A stretch of DNA of 64,000 bases, taken from NCBI RefSeq assembly GCF_004006665.1, contig NZ_QOCL01000009.1, forward strand, positions 372,001 to 436,000, written 5' to 3'. The notes under the pieces were generated by a model. The model made no database searches. It was not told where the DNA came from and was given only the letters and a program-made list of their open reading frames with translations. The position numbers and the translations under genes are program-made. Origin of the DNA: Halobacteriovorax sp. HLS. Its GTDB lineage: Bacteria; Bdellovibrionota; Bacteriovoracia; Bacteriovoracales; Bacteriovoracaceae. This document shows, one piece after another, positions 42,354 to 50,710 of this stretch; position 1 is the first letter of the stretch; each line of letters begins with the position of its first letter.

Positions 42354-43775
42354 ATGTCGTATCAGAGTTCATTTATAAATGGATCATTTTCTAAGCCTAC
42401 CCAAAGAAAATTAACAGTAAGCAATAAGTTTTCTAACGAAACCATTGGAGAGTTGTCTTTTTGTGATGATGAAGACCTCGAGAAGGCCATCAGTACTTCG
42501 GTTAATGCATTTGAAAGTTATAGAAATACAAGTGCACAATTTAAGTATGAGTGTTTAAAGAAGCTATTAGGTTCTCTAGTGGCAAACAAGGATAAACTAG
42601 CTCAACTTATTTGCGAAGAAGCTGGAAAGCCTATTTCATATGCATTAAGCGAAGTCGATAGAAGTATAAGTACAGTCGAGTTTGCTGTTGAAGAGTCGAG
42701 ACGGATTCGTGGTGATATTATTCCCATGAACTTTTTAAATGCTGTCGGTAGAAGTTCATTCACTAAGAAAGTTCCCCTAGGGCCTGTTCTTGCAATTTCT
42801 CCTTTTAATTTTCCTCTAAACCTTGCTCTTCATAAAATTGCACCTGCTCTTGCATGTGGTTGTTCAGTTGTTTTAAAACCATCTCTATCTACACCTTTAA
42901 TAGGCATAAAATTAGCTGAACTCATTGCATCTGCAGGATTTCCTAAAGGGCTTGTCAATGTTGTTATTTGTGAGGATGAGTTAAGTGAGAGATTAGTTAG
43001 GGATGAAAGATTTAAGTTACTATCTTTTACCGGTAGTCCAAAAGTCGGATGGTATTTGAAGTCTATTGCAGGAAAGAAGAAGGTTACTTTAGAGCTCGGT
43101 GGAAATGCTGCTGTTATTGTTGATGAAACAAAAGATCTTCCTAGCGTTGCTAAGAAAGTTGCAATAGGCTGTAATTTATATGCGGGACAGATATGTATTT
43201 CGACTCAAAGAGTTCTTGTAAATGAAAATATATATGATGATTTTAAGGAACTTCTAGTTCAAGAAATTAAAAAATTACCTATTGGAGATCCGAATAATGC
43301 TCAAACAATTATAGGACCCCTTATAAGTGCTGATCAAGTTAATAGAGTTCAAAATCTAGTTGATAGTGCGATTAGGGAAGGGGCAAACGATTTAATAGGT
43401 TTCGAGCTTTCGCGTAAAGAAGAAAATATACTCGGCCCTTACTTATTGGAAAATGTCTGTACAACAGATGACTTATGGAGTGAAGAAGCTTTTGCACCCG
43501 TGGCAGTAATGAGATCGTTTAAAACTTTTGATGAAGCTATCGCAATGGTTAACGACTCAAAGTATGGTCTGCAAGTAGGTATTTTCACCGACTCGATTTC
43601 AAAAGTTAAAAAGTCACTCGATTTTATCGATGTCGCGGGCATTATTATTAATGATATTGCTGGCTTTAGAATTGATCATATGCCTTATGGCGGCATTAAG
43701 GATTCTGGCCTTGGACGAGAAGGTATCGTTTATGCTATAGATGATATGACTTTTGAAAAGCTGGTGGTGTTTTAA
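42354..43775 (+). CDS. NAD(P)-dependent aldehyde dehydrogenase
   Basis: A 473-residue ALDH-superfamily enzyme. It carries PFNFPLNLALHKIAPALACGC with VVLKPS (cofactor Lys), FTGSPKVGWYLKSIAGKKKVTLELGGN (general-base Glu near 247), and AGQICISTQRV (catalytic Cys near 281). The closing PYGGIKDSGLGREG is also typical. It oxidises an aldehyde to its acid; the preference cannot be read. It resembles the lactaldehyde/glyceraldehyde-3-phosphate-like branch more than the alpha-aminoadipate one, by eye only. It is coupled to the START-domain gene (TAATG), so the pair may act on a lipid-derived aldehyde. Confidence 0.93.
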   Translation: MSYQSSFINGSFSKPTQRKLTVSNKFSNETIGELSFCDDEDLEKAISTSVNAFESYRNTSAQFKYECLKKLLGSLVANKDKLAQLICEEAGKPISYALSEVDRSISTVEFAVEESRRIRGDIIPMNFLNAVGRSSFTKKVPLGPVLAISPFNFPLNLALHKIAPALACGCSVVLKPSLSTPLIGIKLAELIASAGFPKGLVNVVICEDELSERLVRDERFKLLSFTGSPKVGWYLKSIAGKKKVTLELGGNAAVIVDETKDLPSVAKKVAIGCNLYAGQICISTQRVLVNENIYDDFKELLVQEIKKLPIGDPNNAQTIIGPLISADQVNRVQNLVDSAIREGANDLIGFELSRKEENILGPYLLENVCTTDDLWSEEAFAPVAVMRSFKTFDEAIAMVNDSKYGLQVGIFTDSISKVKKSLDFIDVAGIIINDIAGFRIDHMPYGGIKDSGLGREGIVYAIDDMTFEKLVVF

Positions 43776-44413
43776 TGCGTTTGTTTCATGTTCTATTATT
43801 TTTTATTTCAATCTCAATTTCAGCTAATGAGTGGAAGTTTCTTCAAACATATGAAGGAGTAGATTTATATGAGCTTCAAAACTCTTCCGAATATGCGACA
43901 CCTTTTAAAGCAATTGGAACAATTCCTGTTGATATAAGTAGTGTTATCAAATCCCTCTTAGACATAGACAAGAAGCATGAATGGGCCCCAAAACTAAAGT
44001 CGGTGGAGCTACATAAAGACTTGGGAAAGAATACTTTTATCTTCAGTGAATATTACAGAACTCCATGGCCTTATTATGATAGACAATTTCTATTAATGGG
44101 AGAGTTAAAAAAAGAAGGGCGTACAGTCACTTTTAAGGCAAAAAACTATAAAGACGAAAAGCTTATTCATGATGACCATGTTCTTGCTAGTGTTGAGATT
44201 TTAGATTTTGTGCTAGAGGAAGTGAGTGGAGGAACAAAAATAACTTTCACTTTTAATGGCGATATGGGTGGTTGGATACCATCTTTTGTTTCTAATATTA
44301 TTAGAAAGAAATGGCCTCTCAGGTTTATTCAGGCGCTAGAGAGGCTCTCTAAGAGTGGAAAAATTAGAACTACTGACTACTATATCAACTATATGAAGTC
44401 TATCGAGAACTAG
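43775..44413 (+). CDS. Exported START-domain lipid-binding protein
   Basis: A 212-residue protein with a signal peptide (cleavage near ISA-NE) and a START domain: EWKFLQTYEGVDLYELQ at the beginning, SVIKSLLDIDKKHEWAPKLKSVELH, TPWPYYDRQFLLMGE, and a C-terminal helix covering the pocket (GWIPSFVSNIIRKKWPLRFIQALE). START domains bind hydrophobic ligands such as lipids. The ATG overlaps the ALDH stop (TAATG). It overlaps the convergent binding-protein gene by 14 bp. Confidence 0.87.
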   Translation: MRLFHVLLFFISISISANEWKFLQTYEGVDLYELQNSSEYATPFKAIGTIPVDISSVIKSLLDIDKKHEWAPKLKSVELHKDLGKNTFIFSEYYRTPWPYYDRQFLLMGELKKEGRTVTFKAKNYKDEKLIHDDHVLASVEILDFVLEEVSGGTKITFTFNGDMGGWIPSFVSNIIRKKWPLRFIQALERLSKSGKIRTTDYYINYMKSIEN

Positions 44414-45185
44414 TTCTATCCCAATCTGTTAAGTTGTACTTATCAAGAATTGATTTTAGCTCTCCAGATTTTCTCATTTTCTTTATATGAAGGTGAAGTT
44501 GCTTATCTAATATTACTTTAATCTTTGAGTTATTCTTAGTGACAATTAAAATAGGGTTGTGTCCCGTAAGTGAAGTCGGGCTGATAGATAATGCTGAAGT
44601 ATGCTTCGATTTAAGAAAATTATATTTCATTACGTTATAATCATCTAACGCAATATCTCCTCGCTTGATTGCAATTAAATCGATTAAGCGCTTATGAATA
44701 TTGGAGCCCGTAACTTCATTTATTAAGTCTTCGCTACCTTGCCCCTGGTTGATTCTACTCATTTCTTTTACAATATTATCCGTGGCGCGAGATCCTTTTG
44801 GAAGCAAGATTTTCTTTCCTTTGAGATCTAGGTTTTCTAAAACAACTATATTATCTTCATTTCTTGAAATAACGCCAGTTGATCTAAATCCTAGAGGCGT
44901 TTTAATTGTCGTTAAATTTACTTCATCTCTTAGATCTAGAGCGGTAAGTATTCCAAAGTCAACTTTCTCTTTGTCAATACTATCTGAAATTCTCGCGTAT
45001 GGAGTAGAAATAGTTTTTAAAGTATCTTTGTTACTTTTAAAGTAGCTTTCAAGTATTTCAACGATATAGCCTTTAAACTCACTGTCTATACAGTAATAAG
45101 GACAAGATGGTGTTATAGATACTTTATATGTAGCTGAGAGAACCAGAGGGCTAAATAAGAGATAGATTAATAAAAATCTAATCAT
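44400..45185 (-). CDS. Periplasmic substrate-binding protein, SBP_bac_3 family (orphan)
   Basis: A 261-residue exported protein with a signal peptide (cleavage near LSA-TY) and a family 3 binding-protein body: TPSCPYYCIDSEFKGYIVEILESYF, IDKEKVDFGILTALDLRDEV, LKGKKILLPKGSRATDNIVKEM, and the closing LHIKKMRKSGELKSILDKYNL. Two cysteines near the start probably pair. It starts inside the end of the upstream sugar-type binding protein (8-bp overlap), so two binding proteins are made together with no permease nearby. Confidence 0.85.
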   Translation of the reverse strand: MIRFLLIYLLFSPLVLSATYKVSITPSCPYYCIDSEFKGYIVEILESYFKSNKDTLKTISTPYARISDSIDKEKVDFGILTALDLRDEVNLTTIKTPLGFRSTGVISRNEDNIVVLENLDLKGKKILLPKGSRATDNIVKEMSRINQGQGSEDLINEVTGSNIHKRLIDLIAIKRGDIALDDYNVMKYNFLKSKHTSALSISPTSLTGHNPILIVTKNNSKIKVILDKQLHLHIKKMRKSGELKSILDKYNLTDWDRTSSR

Positions 45186-46206
45186 TAATTGACCTCTTCA
45201 AGTCATTATTCCACTTGCTATTTGTCATCCAAGGTTTAGTAAATGAACTTGGAATCTTGCCATTCCAACCAGGGTACTTACTTAAAGTCTCTTTGGTTAT
45301 TGGGAAAGTTGGTATTAAAATTTTCTTAGAGACTTCTAGGCCTCTTAAAACTTTATAACCCGTTTTCATACTTTCTCTTCCAATTGAAGCACAAAATTGA
45401 GCACTATCAATTACTGTTAACTTTCCATTCTTAATATTTTGTACTGATTTAGGGTCTCCATCAATCGTCGCAATTTTAATCTCTGTTCTTTTATTCTTAT
45501 AAAGGTGATCGACAATAGACAGACCGCCACCATCATTAACTGTGAATATAACATCTATGCTATTTTTTGACGGAAAGTCTGAGAGAATATCTTTAGCTGC
45601 TTGAAGACCAGATACTGGCTCAACAGCATTATAAGTTCCTATGATTTTAAATTTTTGCTTCAGGTTTTTTAGTGTATCTATAAAGCCATCAACTCTTTCA
45701 ATAGTACTAGAGACTTTAGGGTATTCCACAATGATCAATTTTATCTCATAATCATCTTTGTAGAGTTGAGCAATATATTCTCCACCTAATGAGCCGGCCT
45801 GGTAGTTATTTGAAGTTAGAAAGCTGGCCAGCTTTCCATCTAGTATGTACTGGTCATAGGCAATAACAGGAATTTTAAGTTTATTTGCCGCTAATAGAGG
45901 AGGTGTTAATGCCGCATTATCAGTTGGTTGGATAATAATAAGATCTACTGGTTTCTTCCTTTTAAGAACTTCGTAAAACTGTTTTATTTGATTTCTCACT
46001 CCATTAGTTCCATCACCAGCAACATAAGATATAAGATTAATACGATCAATACCTGCCGAATTAATGGCCTTGGCCTGTTCTTCAAGCCCAGACCTCATAG
46101 CGACTTGTCCTTCAATCTTTGAAGACCAATATAAGACTGCAACATCGTAGTCTTTTGCAAATGTTGCTATGCAGAATAATGTGCAGATAATTATTTTAAA
46201 GTTCAT
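45178..46206 (-). CDS. Periplasmic binding protein, ribose/LuxP-type (Peripla_BP_4)
   Basis: A 342-residue exported protein (signal peptide ending near TFA-KD) with the type-I periplasmic binding fold of sugar-binding proteins. VAVLYWSSKIEGQVAMRSGLEEQAKAI, then DLIIIQPTDNAALTPPLLAANKLKIPVIAYDQYI, GSLGGEYIAQLY and FTVNDGGGLSIVDHLY follow the RbsB/LuxP/TorT pattern. No ABC transporter genes are present; such orphans can serve as the ligand-binding part of a sensor. The following SBP_bac_3 gene overlaps it by 8 bp. Confidence 0.87.
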   Translation of the reverse strand: MNFKIIICTLFCIATFAKDYDVAVLYWSSKIEGQVAMRSGLEEQAKAINSAGIDRINLISYVAGDGTNGVRNQIKQFYEVLKRKKPVDLIIIQPTDNAALTPPLLAANKLKIPVIAYDQYILDGKLASFLTSNNYQAGSLGGEYIAQLYKDDYEIKLIIVEYPKVSSTIERVDGFIDTLKNLKQKFKIIGTYNAVEPVSGLQAAKDILSDFPSKNSIDVIFTVNDGGGLSIVDHLYKNKRTEIKIATIDGDPKSVQNIKNGKLTVIDSAQFCASIGRESMKTGYKVLRGLEVSKKILIPTFPITKETLSKYPGWNGKIPSSFTKPWMTNSKWNNDLKRSIND

Positions 46207-46401
46207 AGAGGATCTCGATTACTATAGTACATTTGTTCTATTAATTTACTCAATAAAGTATCAAAATTCCATGTAAATATTATGAATAAAGATCGAAGTT
46301 ACTGTTATCTTAAGTTTCTCTTATTTCATGATATGTGTCATTTTTTCAAACCTTTGCCAAAGTATTAATAATTTTGATGTAATAAATTAAGGAGTTTATT
46401 C

Positions 46402-48096
46402 ATGTCTAGATTAGTTCTTTTGGTAAGTAGTATTCTATCGTTTTCAATTCTTGGGAGCACAGCTTCTTGGGATAGTGCAGATTGGTCTCGAACAGCAACA
46501 TTAGCTAAGGGTGAGAATCGCGAAAATATCTATAATTTAGAGCAAAGTAAATTAGAGAAACTATCTCATAAAGGTTATCTCCATGCTCTACAGTATCCTG
46601 TTACAGTGACTGGACTTCTCGTTCCTTATGATCCTTTAAAGAACTTTTTGGAAGCTGACGAAGTCAACCCTCTAAGAAGACTTGTCACTAAACTAGCGAA
46701 GAAGAAAGTTGGTTTCAATGATATGGATGAAATGTACAGCTGGCTTGGAGCTAACTCTTATAATGATGAAGATGCTACTGGGATTTATCGTATTCCGTAT
46801 CCTAATGGAGAGAAACCAGACTTTCCAATGGGGGTGACTTTGATGGAAACAGCGAGGGGAACAGGCATGACTTTTAGCTGTGCTACCTGTCACTCTGCAA
46901 ATTTATTTGGAACCACTGTCATGGGACTTACTAATAAGAGGGTTCGCGCAAATGAATTCTTTCATATGGCGAAAAAAACTGTACCTCTAATTCCTAGTCG
47001 CTTATTTAAAGTTTCAACTAGGGCGACTGAAGACGAGCGCTTGATGTTTAAGAGAACTAAGTACAATCTTAACTCTGTTGGAGTCGTTGTTCCACAAGTG
47101 GTTGGTCTCGATACTTCGCTACCGCAAGTGGCCCTTAGTTTATCTAGAAGAAATTTAGATGAATACGCTACAAAGAATAAATTCTTAGAAAAATTTCCTC
47201 GAAAAAATGAACTTGAACACTTTGTTGCAGACTCTAAACCTGCAGTTTGGTGGAATTTAAAATATAAGACGAGATGGCTTTCTGATGGTTCAATAGTTGA
47301 AGGTAATCCTATTTTAACAAATTTCTTATGGAATGAAATAGGTAGAGGAACGGACTTAAAGAAGCTAGAAAAATGGATGCAAGATAATACTGAAACTATT
47401 AAAGAGTTAACTGTCGCAGCATTTTCTACGAAAGCGCCAAGATGGACAGATTTCTTTGATGTAGAAACAATCGACCTAGAGGTTGCCAAACGAGGTGAGG
47501 TTGTTTTTAAGAAAAGGTGTGCCGAGTGCCACGGGAATTATGAAAAAGCTTGGAACCTTCCAAACGCTCACGAGCTGGATGCCGTCGAATTACTTGAGAC
47601 GACTTTAGTCGATTATCATAAGAAGACACCTGTTAAAGATGTCGGAACAGATCCTCAGCGATATCAAGGGATGAAATATTTTGCGAAGAGATTAAATGAT
47701 CTGAAAATTTCTAAGTGGATGAAGACAACAGTTGTTCCACAAAAAGGTTACGTACCACCACCGTTAGTTGGTATTTGGGCAAGGTATCCTTACCTTCATA
47801 ATAATTCTATTCCAAACCTATGTGCTTTTCTTACTCGTGCCGATAAGAGACCTAAGAAATTTGTGCAAGGACCTGCTGATAATAGGGAAACTGATTTTGA
47901 TAGCGAGTGTGTAGGTTATCCTGTTGGAGATGCTATTCCTAAAGAGTGGTGGAAAGATAAAGACGCTATTTTTGATACTACTAAACCTGGACTTAGAAAT
48001 ATCGGTCACACAAAGGCCTTTATTGATAAAGATGGTAATGAGCTATTAACTCCAACTCAAAAAAGAGAGCTTATTGTATTTCTAAAGACTCTATAA
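46402..48096 (+). CDS. Exported di-heme c-type cytochrome, RoxA-like
   Basis: A 564-residue protein with a signal peptide (cleavage near STA-SW). Two haem c sites are seen: CATCH at 160-164 and CAECH at 373-377. The C-terminal PPLVGIWARYPYLHNNSIPNLCAFL followed by RPKKF is typical of the large di-heme cytochrome family that includes rubber oxygenase RoxA and relatives of di-heme peroxidases. It is likely periplasmic or secreted and either oxygenates an unsaturated substrate or transfers electrons; which one cannot be decided here. AAGGAG precedes the ATG. A GNAT gene follows at 9 bp. Confidence 0.88.
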   Translation: MSRLVLLVSSILSFSILGSTASWDSADWSRTATLAKGENRENIYNLEQSKLEKLSHKGYLHALQYPVTVTGLLVPYDPLKNFLEADEVNPLRRLVTKLAKKKVGFNDMDEMYSWLGANSYNDEDATGIYRIPYPNGEKPDFPMGVTLMETARGTGMTFSCATCHSANLFGTTVMGLTNKRVRANEFFHMAKKTVPLIPSRLFKVSTRATEDERLMFKRTKYNLNSVGVVVPQVVGLDTSLPQVALSLSRRNLDEYATKNKFLEKFPRKNELEHFVADSKPAVWWNLKYKTRWLSDGSIVEGNPILTNFLWNEIGRGTDLKKLEKWMQDNTETIKELTVAAFSTKAPRWTDFFDVETIDLEVAKRGEVVFKKRCAECHGNYEKAWNLPNAHELDAVELLETTLVDYHKKTPVKDVGTDPQRYQGMKYFAKRLNDLKISKWMKTTVVPQKGYVPPPLVGIWARYPYLHNNSIPNLCAFLTRADKRPKKFVQGPADNRETDFDSECVGYPVGDAIPKEWWKDKDAIFDTTKPGLRNIGHTKAFIDKDGNELLTPTQKRELIVFLKTL

Positions 48097-48105
48097 GGAA
48101 TAAAT

Positions 48106-48666
48106 GTGCATACTGTGGAGTATTCTCCTATTACTGAAGAGGATTTAGATTTAGTTTTAGCTTTTACTGATAAATGGATTGGAAAGAATTATTATCAAAA
48201 AGAAGAGCTGGCCCAAATTATACAGCAAGGACATAAGTGTAATCTTAATGCTTCTGTTAAAGCTTGTGTTGGGGGAGAGTTGGCCGGAATTAGACTAACT
48301 CTTGCTCCAGGTAGTTGGATTAAAGAAACGAGTGAAGGGCTGAGCCTTTCTAAATGGAATATCCCAGAAGGTGATGTTGCCTACTTCAAGTCTCTATTTG
48401 TAAGTGAGAAATTTCAAAAGTTGGGGATTGGTAAAGAACTCTCAAAACGTTCAATTGATATTCTTAAGAAGATGAATGCCGCAGGAATTCTTTGTCATTC
48501 GTGGCTCGAGTCTCCTGGAAATAGCTCGCAAAAGTATCTTCTCAGTATGGGTTTTAAAGAAGTTCGTCAGCATCAAAAATTTTGGTCACAAATTGATTAC
48601 TTATGTACTAGATGTTCTCCAAAGAAGTGTGCTTGCACAGCCGCAGAAATGTTGAAGCTTCTTTAA
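48106..48666 (+). CDS. GNAT-family N-acetyltransferase
   Basis: A 186-residue acetyltransferase. The acetyl-CoA loop is in YFKSLFVSEKFQKLGIGKELSKRSIDILKK (Q-K-x-G-I-G-x-x-L, about residues 103-120), followed by the beta-bulge strand and YLLSMGFKEVRQHQKFW. The C-terminus has an extra CTRCSPKKCAC cluster of four cysteines, a possible zinc-binding knuckle not usual for GNAT. The start is GTG with AAGG upstream, 9 bp after the cytochrome stop. Substrate unknown. Confidence 0.85.
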   Translation: MHTVEYSPITEEDLDLVLAFTDKWIGKNYYQKEELAQIIQQGHKCNLNASVKACVGGELAGIRLTLAPGSWIKETSEGLSLSKWNIPEGDVAYFKSLFVSEKFQKLGIGKELSKRSIDILKKMNAAGILCHSWLESPGNSSQKYLLSMGFKEVRQHQKFWSQIDYLCTRCSPKKCACTAAEMLKLL

Positions 48667-48740
48667 ATAAATCTAGTATTTCCTGACAATTACTTCTTGT
48701 TAAATATCTATATGATAGTCTTCTAGTCTAGGAGAAATAT

Positions 48741-49925
48741 ATGAGTGTATCAATTTGGCAAGACCGATCAAATCGTCACAATTTAGCTGAGCAATGTAGT
48801 GATATTATTGTTATCGGTGGTGGCATTGCAGGGCTATCATGTGCCTATTGGATCTTGCAAGAAGATAGCGAGCTTAAAGTAACACTAATAGAAAAAGGCG
48901 AAGTTGGTGATGGTGCAACAGGAAGAAATGCTGGCTTCATTACTTGTGGATCTGTAGAGCATTTTAATCGTCTTGTTGAAAAACACGGTGAGAGTGAGGC
49001 CTTAGAAATTTGGAAGTTTTCAGAAACAAACCTTGAACTTCTAGAAGAACATCTAATTACTGGGAGTGAAAAAGAGCTCCAATTTGAAAAAAAGGGAAGC
49101 TTCTCCCTTGCGTCAACTGAAACTGAATTTCAAGAACTTAAGAAGTCTGCATTACTAATGCAAAAGTTAGGTATAGAGGTAGAAGTCATTGAAAAAAGTG
49201 ATATCGATAGTAGGCTTGGTGCGAGAGGTTTTATCGGTGGAATTAAGTATCTAGGGGATGCTTCTATTCACCCTATGAAGCTTCTTGATAAAATGAAAGA
49301 GAAACTACTTTCATTTAAAAATTTTAAATTATTTGAAAACTCAGAAGTATTTAAGATTAATTCAGTTTCACAAGAAAAAGAAGTTTTAACAAAGGGCCAT
49401 CGATTTAAGGCCCCAATTGTTGTTCTTGCAACAAATGGTTATTCCGCGTTACTTCATGATTATTTTAAAGATAAGATTTATCCAACGAGAGGGCAGATCT
49501 TAGCAACTTCATCTGTTGAGAAGTTTATGGAAGGGCCGTGTTATGCAAATTTCGTACTTGATTACTTTCGCCAACTCCCAAGTGGTGAGTTAGTCATTGG
49601 AGGTTTTCGACAATTGCAAAAAGATGTTGAAATTGGATATTCGGATGAGACTTCAGATGTAATTCAAAACGCTTTAGAACAATTCATACAAACTCACTTG
49701 CCGGCTCTTTCTGAGGCAGATATTACTCACCGTTGGTCTGGTATCATGGGGTTTTCGGTTGATGGTCAACCTATGGTTGGAGCGATTCCTAGTGATCAGC
49801 AAATCTACTTTCTGGGAGGATTTACTGCTCATGGCCTAGGGCTGGCTTTTCATGGGGCAAAGTGTTTAGCTGATATTTTGTTTGATAGAGAGATTCCTTC
49901 ATTTATTTCGGCAAAGAGGTTTTAA
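48741..49925 (+). CDS. FAD-dependent amine/amino acid oxidase (DAO family)
   Basis: A 394-residue flavoprotein. DIIVIGGGIAGLSCAYWIL is the FAD-binding Rossmann fold, with EKGEVGDGATGRNAGFIT right after, the pattern of gamma-glutamylputrescine, pipecolate and similar secondary-amine oxidases. RGQILATS, VIGGFRQL and WSGIMGFSVDGQPMVGAIP with FTAHGLGLAF close the FAD site. It oxidises a C-N bond with release of an imine. The DUF1338 gene overlaps its stop by 1 bp; with that neighbour, an L-pipecolate-type step of lysine breakdown is a reasonable guess. TAGGAG precedes the ATG. Confidence 0.9.
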   Translation: MSVSIWQDRSNRHNLAEQCSDIIVIGGGIAGLSCAYWILQEDSELKVTLIEKGEVGDGATGRNAGFITCGSVEHFNRLVEKHGESEALEIWKFSETNLELLEEHLITGSEKELQFEKKGSFSLASTETEFQELKKSALLMQKLGIEVEVIEKSDIDSRLGARGFIGGIKYLGDASIHPMKLLDKMKEKLLSFKNFKLFENSEVFKINSVSQEKEVLTKGHRFKAPIVVLATNGYSALLHDYFKDKIYPTRGQILATSSVEKFMEGPCYANFVLDYFRQLPSGELVIGGFRQLQKDVEIGYSDETSDVIQNALEQFIQTHLPALSEADITHRWSGIMGFSVDGQPMVGAIPSDQQIYFLGGFTAHGLGLAFHGAKCLADILFDREIPSFISAKRF

Positions 49926-50710
49926 TGAAAATTAACGGGCTTTTACAAGAACTTTGGGATGATTACACTTCAATGGCACCGTCGGCACTTTTTATACATG
50001 AACTGATGCAGCAGCGAGGAGAGAATGTCGTAAATGATCATATTGCTTTAAGAACATTTTCCCATGAGTCTATTGGTATTGATCAGTTTGCAATACACTT
50101 TGAAAAGTTCGGCTATAAACGTTGTGGAGATTATGAATTTGAAGCTAAGAAATTAGATGCTATACACCTTGAACACTCCTGTAATTCTAAGCTTCCAAAA
50201 ATTTTTCTAAGTGAACTTCGTTATAATGAACTTTCAAAAAACTCTATTGAGATAATAGAAAGGTGTATTGAACCTCTTAAGCTGTTATCAATTGATTCGC
50301 TTCTAGCAAAGCCCTTAAGACCATCTATTAGTTTTCGTGAGTATAAGCAGCTATATGAGGAATCTGAGTACGCTGCATGGTTATGCGCAATAGGCTTTAG
50401 GGCCAATCATTTTACAATAAGTGTGAATCACTTAAAGACCATTGAGTCTTTACTTGATCTAAATGAGATTTTGAAGGAAAATGGTATTTTATTAAATACT
50501 TCTGGTGGAGAAGTGAAAGGTAGCAAGAGTGAATTTTTGGAGCAGTCTAGTACTATGGCCGATAAAATGGACGTTGAATTTACAGACTGTACCGAGAAAG
50601 TACCTACTTGTTACTATGAGTTTGCTCTTCGTCACCAGCTGCCAACGGGGAAGCTCTATCAAGGGTTCGTCACAAAATCAGCCGATAAGATCTTTGAAAG
50701 TACCAACTGA
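49925..50710 (+). CDS. DUF1338 non-haem iron dioxygenase (HglS-like)
   Basis: A 261-residue protein of the DUF1338 family, whose studied member HglS of Pseudomonas putida converts 2-oxoadipate to D-2-hydroxyglutarate. Matching parts are NDHIALRTF (metal His and substrate Arg), HFTISVNHL (second His region) and CYYEFALRHQLPTG (metal Glu) near the C-terminus. It is shorter than HglS, as many bacterial members are. The ATG overlaps the FAD oxidase stop (TAATG), and the GDPD gene starts inside its end. Substrate assignment is by family only. Confidence 0.87.
   Translation: MKINGLLQELWDDYTSMAPSALFIHELMQQRGENVVNDHIALRTFSHESIGIDQFAIHFEKFGYKRCGDYEFEAKKLDAIHLEHSCNSKLPKIFLSELRYNELSKNSIEIIERCIEPLKLLSIDSLLAKPLRPSISFREYKQLYEESEYAAWLCAIGFRANHFTISVNHLKTIESLLDLNEILKENGILLNTSGGEVKGSKSEFLEQSSTMADKMDVEFTDCTEKVPTCYYEFALRHQLPTGKLYQGFVTKSADKIFESTN

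Noticed and set aside
44701-45045. 114-codon plus-strand frame inside the orphan binding-protein gene
   Set aside because: The opposite strand has a signal peptide and family motifs; this frame has neither.
46962-47489. 175-codon open frame on the minus strand inside the cytochrome gene
   Set aside because: Shadow of the clearly real di-heme cytochrome on the other strand; no recognisable motif.
50529-50693. Upstream extension of the GDPD frame that reads like a lipoprotein signal (MSLLFVTSC)
   Set aside because: It is the conserved C-terminus of the DUF1338 protein read in another frame, and no ribosome-binding site precedes it; the TTG at 50694 is a simpler start.
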